A stretch of 64,000 bases of DNA from Gemmatales bacterium (GTDB lineage: Bacteria; Planctomycetota; Planctomycetia; Gemmatales; Gemmataceae). The DNA lies in NCBI GenBank assembly GCA_026004675.1, contig BPJP01000012.1, positions 62,001-126,000 of the forward strand, written 5' to 3'. How positions within the stretch are numbered: position 1 is the first letter of the stretch; every line of letters starts with the position of its first letter. Below are positions 45,814 through 52,748 of the stretch, piece after piece. The translations under genes were made by a program, and so were the position numbers. The notes under the pieces were generated by a model. It worked only from the letters and a program-made list of their open reading frames with translations, was not told where the DNA came from and searched no databases.

Positions 45814-47262
45814 TTAGCGCCGAGGCGGATCACGGTAGTCGAGCGGCGGTTTCTGGTCTTTCTCCAAAAGAGGTTGGTACCGGTTGCCGCCGACTCGACG
45901 CCGATGTTCCGCCTTCGCGTTTTCGATGGTCTTGGCATCGAGAAACAAGTCGTAAGCGCTGGTGGCAAGGACTTTGGCCGCGAGTTGCATGCCTTTGCGA
46001 GCGATCGTCGTACCGCCGGCGGCGACCGCTTGCCACGAATGCGCAGGTGTTCCCGGAACCCAGCACGCCGTCGAAAACCCCGCTGTCGGCACGACCCAGG
46101 AGACGTCGCCCACGTCGGTCGACCCTTTGCCGAAACCGCCACTGACAAAATCCACTTTGGCGATGCTATCCAATGGCGGCGGCGATGTAAGAGTATTTTG
46201 AATGCGAATGGCAAACTGACGTTCTTCGTCGTCATATTTCAGGTCATTCCATTTCGCCAGGTTGCGGTGGATCACTTCGGAGATCGTGTTGTTGGGCAAA
46301 AGCGGCATGGTGCCACCGAGGTAGACGGTTTCGAGTTTGGTCTCGGTGGCGATGGCTGCTCCCTGGGCGCATTTGACGAGGCGTGGATAAAGTTGTTTCA
46401 AGATGTCCGCTTCAGGGTGTCGGATGTAGTAATAGACTTCGGCGAAATCGGGGACGACATTTGGCGCGCCGCCGCCGTCCGTGATGACGTGGTGGATGCG
46501 GGTGAAATCAGGGCAGTGTTCCCGCAACAGTTGGGCGGCATGATTGGTCAACTCGACGGCATCGAGAGCGGATCGGCCTTTTTCCGGAGAGCCAGCGGCG
46601 TGGGCACTTTTGCCATGAAAGCGGAATTTGACAGCCATGCGCGCCAGACAACTTCGGCTGCCGGCCGAGTTTCGGCTTCCAGGATGCCAATGCAAGACAA
46701 CATCACAATCGTCGAATAGACCGGCGCGAACCATGAAGACTTTGGCGGCGCCGCCTTCTTCAGCGGGACAGCCGTAGTAACGCAGCGTCCCTTTGATTTT
46801 TCCTCCGCGAATCTGCTCTGCCAAGGCCATACAGGCGGATGCCGAAGCCACGCCGAACAGATGATGTCCACAACCATGGCCATATGTGGCGCCTTGCCTG
46901 ACCCTGCGGAACGGCACGGCTTCCTGCGACAAACCAGGCAAAGCATCGTATTCGCCCAAAATGCCGATGACCGGTTTGCCCTGGCCGATGGTGGCTGTGA
47001 AAGCTGTCGGGATGCCGGCGACTCCCGACTGGATCGTGAAGCCGGCCGACTTCAGCATTTTCGATAGAAGCTGGGCAGATCGTTTTTCCTGGTAGCCTGG
47101 TTCGGCCCATTCCCAGATTTGTTTCGCTGCCCGCCACGTTTGCTCGCCACGGCCGTCGATCGACTGGATCAACGCTTCCTTTTGGGCCCAAAGCGACGAC
47201 ACATACAGCAAGGAAACCACAACGGCAATCGCTTTTGCGAGCATCAGACACGACCCCATCAA
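45814..47262 (-). CDS. M20-family amidohydrolase (AbgB-like)
   Basis: A 482-residue secreted peptidase/amidohydrolase. The N-terminus is a signal peptide (MLAKAIAVVVSLLYVSSLWA). Zinc-binding residues appear in GEYDALPGL and YGHGCGHHLFG, with CPAEEGGAAK for catalysis, and the dimerisation/lid domain is inserted (RMAVKFRFHGKSAHAAG). The closest known type is AbgB, which cleaves p-aminobenzoyl-glutamate. The start overlaps the stop of the TSUP permease by 4 bp, so both are translated together. Substrate unproven. Confidence 0.9.
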   Translation of the reverse strand: MMGSCLMLAKAIAVVVSLLYVSSLWAQKEALIQSIDGRGEQTWRAAKQIWEWAEPGYQEKRSAQLLSKMLKSAGFTIQSGVAGIPTAFTATIGQGKPVIGILGEYDALPGLSQEAVPFRRVRQGATYGHGCGHHLFGVASASACMALAEQIRGGKIKGTLRYYGCPAEEGGAAKVFMVRAGLFDDCDVVLHWHPGSRNSAGSRSCLARMAVKFRFHGKSAHAAGSPEKGRSALDAVELTNHAAQLLREHCPDFTRIHHVITDGGGAPNVVPDFAEVYYYIRHPEADILKQLYPRLVKCAQGAAIATETKLETVYLGGTMPLLPNNTISEVIHRNLAKWNDLKYDDEERQFAIRIQNTLTSPPPLDSIAKVDFVSGGFGKGSTDVGDVSWVVPTAGFSTACWVPGTPAHSWQAVAAGGTTIARKGMQLAAKVLATSAYDLFLDAKTIENAKAEHRRRVGGNRYQPLLEKDQKPPLDYRDPPRR

Positions 47263-47759
47263 ATGTGATATTCGATATCGTCTTCAGAGCTTTCCAGAAC
47301 AACGGGTGCTTTTGCAGACCGGCGGCGAGCGACAAGACCGATCAACGCTGCAACCAGCGCCGCCACACCACTTGTCAAGGCTTGTCGCGGCGTCGGTCGC
47401 CGTGTCGTCATGATCATCATGAATCCCAGATACAGCAGCACGAGACCGAATAGTGTCCGCAACACATGGACCGGCACGTGAACAACCAGGCTGGCGCCGA
47501 TATAGGCGCCAACGACAAACCCCAGCGCCACCCAGCCGGCACTAGGCAAATGAACGAAGCCGCGCTTGTAATACACGACAGCAGCAAACAGCAACACTGG
47601 CAGGCTGAGAACCGCCAGACTTGTTCCCTGTGCTTCCTTTTGCGTGAATTGAAACAAATAAACCAGCCCCGGCACGAGCACGATCCCGCCGCCGATCCCC
47701 AAGAGGCCGCTCGCAATCCCGACGGCAATACCAAACAAGAACAATAAGAAATATGCCAT
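47259..47759 (-). CDS. TSUP/TauE-SafE permease, short form
   Basis: A 166-residue membrane protein corresponding to about half of a TauE/SafE permease. It has the first-repeat motif GIASGLLGIGGGIVLVPGL and about four to five hydrophobic helices. Full-length relatives have two such halves, so this one may dimerise, or it is partial, though no remainder lies nearby. It could export sulfur-containing anions or other organic anions. It is coupled to the amidohydrolase, suggesting transport of the product or substrate. Confidence 0.8.
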   Translation of the reverse strand: MAYFLLFLFGIAVGIASGLLGIGGGIVLVPGLVYLFQFTQKEAQGTSLAVLSLPVLLFAAVVYYKRGFVHLPSAGWVALGFVVGAYIGASLVVHVPVHVLRTLFGLVLLYLGFMMIMTTRRPTPRQALTSGVAALVAALIGLVARRRSAKAPVVLESSEDDIEYHI

Positions 47760-47854
47760 ACTGTCTCCGAAACGAGTCGTTCCCCTTCTGGCGTGTCATA
47801 CGGGCCGGCTGGCGGATGCGGAAACCGGACGCCCTGGCATTGGGACCTCGTTGA

Positions 47855-48859
47855 TCAACCAACGAACCGGTCTCGTCCCTGGACAAGGGCGCGCAGCTTG
47901 CGATCAACGATACTCCGCTTCAGCATCCAGAAGCCGCAATCGGGATGCACCCAACGGATTCGATCACTGCCCAGGACATTCACGGCGTGTTCGATGCGCC
48001 GAGCAATCTCGTCGGGCGATTCGACTTCGTTGTCTTTGATATCGATCACACCGATACCCAGCGAGATCGACGGCTTCAAATCGCGAAACACCTCGAGTTC
48101 GCCGTAACCTCGACGGGCGAATTCCAACACCAGATGATCGCATTCCAGCGCGTTGAAAAACGGCAACAGGTCGCGGAAAAAACCCTTTTGGATGGATTGC
48201 CCTCCGTAGTTGCCGAAGCACAGGTGCACACCTTTTTCGCTGCTCGTACCTTTGAAAACATGGTTGATGGCCTCGGCAGCCAAAGGCCCATCTTCGGGAG
48301 AACCCGGCAAGTTGGCTTCGTCGATTTGGATGACGGCAGCATCGATCCCTTCAATTTGCTTGCGCAGCACTTCCGCAAGGTCCATGACGAGGGCGCCGCG
48401 ATCCCCGTAACAAGAGTCCAGAAGCGTTTTCGACAGCATATAAGGGCTGGTTACGGTGAACTTCAAAGGCTGCTTTGTCAGCTCTTTGACGAAGTGGAAG
48501 TCGGCAACCAGGTTGAGCATGCCCTCGTCGATGTTCGAATAGACGACGCCCGCAGGCTGCACACGAAACCCCATACCGGGTTGCTGAGCGAATCGTTCCC
48601 TTTCTGGCCGGGTTAACGCCGTCCGCACGCCATCGAGCGGCTGCACGAAATAGTCGATCATGCCGTTGGTTTCCGGATGATTGACGTTGAACCGCGACAA
48701 CTCGCCATCGCTGATGACGTCGATCCCCGCCAGTTCCTGGGTCTTCATGACAACCATGACCGCATCGCGGAGATTCGGAGTCGTGGGCTGCACCAGCAGC
48801 CAGTCCGGAACTGGATAGCTGCCAACAACCGTGGTTCTGGGAAGATGTGCTGTCATCAT
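47855..48859 (-). CDS. Short MetE-like (core-MetE) methyltransferase
   Basis: A 334-residue protein with the catalytic half of cobalamin-independent methionine synthase. It has VVGSYPVPDW at the N-terminus, IQIDEANLPGSPEDG, zinc ligands in HLCFGNYGG, and a C-terminal HPDCGFWMLKR. The N-terminal duplicated MetE domain that binds folate is absent. Core-MetE proteins use alternative methyl donors such as methylated proteins or cobalamin carriers. It could make methionine in that way, but the donor is unknown. The next gene on the minus strand is the SRP RNA. Confidence 0.85.
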   Translation of the reverse strand: MMTAHLPRTTVVGSYPVPDWLLVQPTTPNLRDAVMVVMKTQELAGIDVISDGELSRFNVNHPETNGMIDYFVQPLDGVRTALTRPERERFAQQPGMGFRVQPAGVVYSNIDEGMLNLVADFHFVKELTKQPLKFTVTSPYMLSKTLLDSCYGDRGALVMDLAEVLRKQIEGIDAAVIQIDEANLPGSPEDGPLAAEAINHVFKGTSSEKGVHLCFGNYGGQSIQKGFFRDLLPFFNALECDHLVLEFARRGYGELEVFRDLKPSISLGIGVIDIKDNEVESPDEIARRIEHAVNVLGSDRIRWVHPDCGFWMLKRSIVDRKLRALVQGRDRFVG

Positions 48860-49023
48860 AATAGGCTTAAAAGGTCGGCAGACCGCGTTTCATCATCGTG
48901 GTCATTCTATCAACTCATGCTGGCGGTGCCCGCCAGAAGCCAAGAACTGGGGCTGGGACTGGCTGGGAGATGCTATGGGATTGGATGCGAAACGGAAATC
49001 ACGCTGAAAACCGCGAAAATGGA

Positions 49024-49153
49024 GCCCGCAACAGGTGGCTGAGAGAGGCTGATCCACTGCACAAGGGTGCATTGCTTATGGCTGCTCCTTCCGGCCTGAC
49101 CAGGTTCGCAACTTCCCTTTGCGTGGGTCCCCTCCCAACTCCTTATTGCGGGC
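49024..49153 (-). ncRNA. ffs: Signal recognition particle RNA, bacterial small type
   Basis: On the minus strand the RNA opens GCCCGCAA and closes TTGCGGGC. The central SRP54-binding hairpin reads GGTCAGGCCGGAAGGAGCAG, with the GGAA tetraloop and the asymmetric loop nearby. The rest forms a rod of roughly 130 nt. It binds Ffh to direct membrane proteins. It sits 12 bp downstream of the cyclophilin gene on the same strand. No separate promoter was found. Confidence 0.9.
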
Positions 49154-49165
49154 ACATAACACAAC

Positions 49166-49702
49166 CTATTTCGGAATTTCTTTGACCGTCACTGATTGGA
49201 TCGTAACCGCCTGAAGCGGCTTGTCGTTGGCGTCGGTCTTGACTTCGCCGATGGCCCGGACCGTTGCCAGCGATTCGGCATCCGCACATTTGCCAAAGGC
49301 CGTGTATTGGTTATCCAAAAACGAGCACTTCTCCAAACAGATGAAAAACTGCGATCCAGCGGAATTGGGGTCGTTCGTCCGCGCCATGGATAACACGCCG
49401 GGATCATGGGGCGTTTTGTTGAATTCGGCATTGATCTGATAACCTGGTCCGCCCATTCCAGTTCCTTCCGGGCAACCTCCCTGAATCATGAACCCCTTGA
49501 TAACACGATGGAACGTCAAGTTGTTATAGAAGCCGATCTTGGCCAGCCCGATGAAATTCTTGACGTGGCCTGGGGCCACGTCGGGAAAGAATGTCAGCCG
49601 GATTGGTCCCTTCGTCGTCGTCATCTCGACCAGGTAATCTTTGGTGGCAAAGTCGAGCGACTTTTGCACCTCTTCAACCTGTTGTTTATAATTTGCCGCC
49701 AC
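49166..49702 (-). CDS. Peptidyl-prolyl cis-trans isomerase, cyclophilin type
   Basis: A 178-residue protein with cyclophilin motifs FHRVIKGFMIQGGCPEG, NAEFNKTPHDPGVLSMA, NSAGSQFFICL and YTAFGKC. It accelerates prolyl isomerisation in folding. The GTG at 49702, preceded by AAGGAG, is preferred; the longer reading from ATG 49870 would overlap yidD and has no signal-like pattern. It lies between the SRP RNA and yidD. Confidence 0.85.
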   Translation of the reverse strand: MAANYKQQVEEVQKSLDFATKDYLVEMTTTKGPIRLTFFPDVAPGHVKNFIGLAKIGFYNNLTFHRVIKGFMIQGGCPEGTGMGGPGYQINAEFNKTPHDPGVLSMARTNDPNSAGSQFFICLEKCSFLDNQYTAFGKCADAESLATVRAIGEVKTDANDKPLQAVTIQSVTVKEIPK

Positions 49703-49784
49703 AATGCCGCTCCTTTCGCGTGCTTCGTCCTCACTGCTATTGTACAGGATATTGGTTGGCTGCGCGGTTGTCTGCCTTGGTTTT

Positions 49785-50012
49785 TCACGGGGGATCAAAG
49801 CCGCCACGATTCCAGGGATGGCAACGACAAATGCGCCACAGCCCTTTGGCGGCCCCACGCAGCGGGCCATATTTCTGAACGGCCTGAATGAAATATTCGC
49901 TACAGCTGGGATGAAAGCGACAAACCGCGGGAAGGACCGGCCGCAAAATCGACTGATAGCAGCGGACCAGAAACACCAGAATCCATGTCAAGCAAGTGCG
50001 AAGCCAACTCAT
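49785..50012 (-). CDS. yidD: Membrane protein insertion efficiency factor
   Basis: A 75-residue YidD. It contains the family blocks LVRCYQSILRPVLPAVCRFHPSCSEY and AVQKYGPLRGAAKGLWRI, and ends in RCHPWNRGGFDPP. It assists YidC in inserting membrane proteins. It follows rnpA with a 4-bp overlap, an order found in many bacteria. Confidence 0.95.
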   Translation of the reverse strand: MSWLRTCLTWILVFLVRCYQSILRPVLPAVCRFHPSCSEYFIQAVQKYGPLRGAAKGLWRICRCHPWNRGGFDPP

Positions 50013-50380
50013 TGCTCGTTCTCGGTCTTGGCCAATTTCCGAGCCAGACGGCCCACGAGTTTTGGCAACGACGACAGCAATTGGTCCAGCGTCGGCATTT
50101 CCCCGCAGCGAGGGATCAAAATCAGATCAAGTCCGTGCGGCATAGTCGTCTTGGTTAGCCGATATGCTTCCCGGTAAAGACGGCGTAAGCGGTTTCGTTT
50201 GACGGCCTTGGGAAATAGCCGTCGCGAAACAGAAAGCCCCAGCCGATTATGCGGGAGTCCATTTCGGCACCCATACAGGATCAGCCATTTATCGCTTACC
50301 GAGCAACGGTTTTCGTAAACTCGGCGAAAGTCGTTTTGCCGACGCAGTCGTTCCTGTCGCCGAAAACGAAAAGACGCCAT
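50009..50380 (-). CDS. rnpA: Ribonuclease P protein component
   Basis: A 123-residue basic protein with the RNase P protein fold. RRQERLRRQNDFRRVY and RLGLSVSRRLFPKAVKRNRLRRLYREAYR hold the conserved arginines that contact pre-tRNA. It supports 5' maturation of tRNA. ATG 50380 is the natural start for the family; the 65-residue extension upstream has no counterpart. rpmH is not upstream here, unlike the common rpmH-rnpA order. Confidence 0.92.
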   Translation of the reverse strand: MASFRFRRQERLRRQNDFRRVYENRCSVSDKWLILYGCRNGLPHNRLGLSVSRRLFPKAVKRNRLRRLYREAYRLTKTTMPHGLDLILIPRCGEMPTLDQLLSSLPKLVGRLARKLAKTENEQ

Positions 50381-50604
50381 GAGCATAAGCCAATCGTTCA
50401 CGTGTGCTCTGGGGTTTCGTTCGATTTTACCGCAAAAATCGGCAAACGTCGCGGGCTGCACCAATTGCAAAAGAGACGAAAACTTTGCTCGACCAGGCGA
50501 AAGAGTCGGTCCGATCACGCCTGAGTGGGCTGACTCGTCTGGCTTTCCGCGAGCTTGCTGGCTATATGTCCCCACCGACAGATGAACGAAGGGAGGAAAA
50601 AAGG

Positions 50605-51441
50605 ATGTACCGTGATGTCGTTGTTACCGCCGTTCTGGTGGTCGTGGCTGCGTCATCCGTTCGTAGCGAAGTTTCACCGCGGTTTCATTGGCGAAAAGGG
50701 GAAGTGCTCACCTATCGCGTGACGCAGAAGACCTCGGCGTCGGAATCGGTCGACGGCAAGCAGTTCGCGACGCAGACACGGCTGCAACACGTCAAGCAAT
50801 GGCGCGTCGTCGACGTGGATGCTGCCGGCATTGCCACGTTGGAACTGTCGCTCAAGAGCTTGAAGCTCGAGACGACCACACCGTCGAAAACGGTACTACG
50901 TTTCGATTCGCAAGACCCCGAAAAGTCCGATGCCGATCTAGCCCGTCAGCTGTCCCAGTACGTCGGCGTCCCCATTGCTGTGTTGCGTGTCGACAGTCTA
51001 GGACAAGTTGTGGAGGTCCAGGAAAGCAAATTCGTGCCTGCCAGCCGATTCGAAAGCGAACCCCCATTCGTTGTGGTGTTGCCGAAAGAAACTCTGAAGA
51101 AAGACCGACGATGGGTCCGACGTTACCAGATCACTTTGCCTCCTCCCCAGGGAATCGGCGAGAAATACGACGCGGTACAGCAGTTCGATTGTACTGCGAT
51201 CCATTCCCCTATGGCGACGATTCATTTCCATTCGACAGTCAAGAACCTCCCCGAAAACCTCACGGAACGTATTCCGCTTTTGCAACATCTGCCGAAAGGC
51301 GAAGCCGTTTTCGACACCGAAACGGGCCGGCTGAACAAAGCTCATTCGATCATAGACCAGACCCTCGAAAACTACCGCGGCGAGGGCACGAGCTACCATT
51401 TTCAAAGCGATTATGTCGAGGAATTCGTTGGAAAGGAATGA
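50605..51441 (+). CDS. Secreted protein of unknown function
   Basis: A 278-residue exported protein with a signal peptide (MYRDVVVTAVLVVVAASSVRS) and a beta-rich body. It starts with FHWRKGEVLTYRVTQKT, a pattern shared with the opposite-strand neighbour (WKFEKGKTFYQEMTTNTK), so both probably belong to one family. ATG 50605 follows GGGAGG and AAAGGA. It is convergent with its paralogue and shares a terminator. Family function unknown. Confidence 0.75.
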   Translation: MYRDVVVTAVLVVVAASSVRSEVSPRFHWRKGEVLTYRVTQKTSASESVDGKQFATQTRLQHVKQWRVVDVDAAGIATLELSLKSLKLETTTPSKTVLRFDSQDPEKSDADLARQLSQYVGVPIAVLRVDSLGQVVEVQESKFVPASRFESEPPFVVVLPKETLKKDRRWVRRYQITLPPPQGIGEKYDAVQQFDCTAIHSPMATIHFHSTVKNLPENLTERIPLLQHLPKGEAVFDTETGRLNKAHSIIDQTLENYRGEGTSYHFQSDYVEEFVGKE

Positions 51442-51448
51442 ACTGGGC

Positions 51449-51483
51449 AAAAAGAAACCGGCCTTTTGAGCCGGTTTCTTTTA
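51449..51483. terminator. Bidirectional terminator
   Basis: A perfect 12-bp stem AAAGAAACCGGC/GCCGGTTTCTTT with a 7-nt loop, A-rich on one flank and T-rich on the other, between the convergent secreted-protein genes. It works in either direction. Confidence 0.85.
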
Positions 51484-51504
51484 CATTCGGATCGCCCGTC
51501 TTGT

Positions 51505-52579
51505 TTATTCCTTGGGCTTTGAATCTTTGGAAGGTTTTTCTTCCGCCTTGGTCGGATCGGTATCCGACGTCTTGATGATCGTGGTCTGGGTCTGGGACAG
51601 TTCGACCTCTGTGTCGGTACCCGCCGACCTTGATCGTCAACTTGCCCTCCAATTTCAGGCTCATGTCGGAGCTTTCCAGCCTGCCTTTTTCTGTGTCGAA
51701 GAGGATCGTACCGGTACCGTCTTTACTGGTGAGGTTGGCTTTAACGATTTCGAAGGGCAAACTACCACCTGCTTCGCCGGGGGGCGAGTATTTCAAACTC
51801 GACTCGACTTTAATCTTATCGAGTTTGTCGTCTTTCCCTTCGTAGGTGTATTTGTATTCCGTTTCGTAGGTACCGATCGGCCCCATATTGAGCTTGGTGG
51901 TTTTGCTCCAGCTATCCCCCTTCTTGACCGGTTTGCCAGGGACGACCGCGAAAGCAGGATCGGCCATTTGTTTCAAAGCGTCTTCGCTGAGGATTTTTTC
52001 GAGCATATCCTTCATTTGCGGGTTGGCTTTGATGAGCTTCTTGATGAACTCGTCCCGTCCCTCGACCTTGACGACTTTGTTTTCCGGGCTGAGTGTAATG
52101 GTGAACTCGCTGTCTACCAGTTGATTGAAGAAATCGGCGAGAGGATTGCCTGCGTTGTTGTCTTTTTTAAGTGAATCAAAAACGATTTTTTGCCCACCGA
52201 TATCGATGTCCATCTTCAAGCCGGTGATCTTTTGGGTGAGAATCCAATTGTTGTCCTTGTCCTGGTCTTTGACCGTCCAGCTGAAGTAGAAGGTCTGCTT
52301 CTGGTTTTGTTCGATATCCATTCCCTGAACTTTCAGGGTCTGCTTGGTGTTGGTCGTCATCTCCTGGTAGAAGGTTTTGCCTTTTTCGAATTTCCATTTG
52401 ATTTCGACCGCGTCGCTCTTGTCTTTGCTCTTATCCTTGTCTTTTTTGGCGTCTTTGTCTTTCTTGGAGTCATCCTTTTGGGTCTTCTTGACTTCGGTTT
52501 TCTTGTCCTTTTCCTGGGCGAAAGTCACGCCCAGCATGGCAGACATCAAAACCACAAAAACCAGACGGAAATGACGCAC
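51505..52579 (-). CDS. Secreted protein, frameshifted near its 3' end
   Basis: Start GTG 52579 with AAGGAG 6 nt before; the peptide MRHFRLVFVVLMSAMLGVTF is a signal sequence. A Lys/Asp-rich linker (DKKTEVKKTQKDDSKKDKDA) leads to a beta-rich body related to the plus-strand neighbour. In the sequence as given, the frame after KLTIKVGG runs on through the terminator and into the opposite gene. Skipping one base near 51620 instead gives TDTEVELSQTQTTIIKTSDT and a stop at 51505, before the terminator. One extra base (real or an error) is therefore likely. Function unknown. Confidence 0.7.
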
Positions 52580-52748
52580 GGTTTGCTCCTTCCACAAAAA
52601 GCGCTCGGAATGTGATCCCGCATCGGGATACGATATTTTTTACCAGAGCCGGTTCAGCCGACAAGATAACCTGGGCGATTTCGCCAGCGGCCCAGCCTCT
52701 TATTGACGAATCACAGGCTTGGGAATCACTGGTGTTCGCTGGGCCCGA

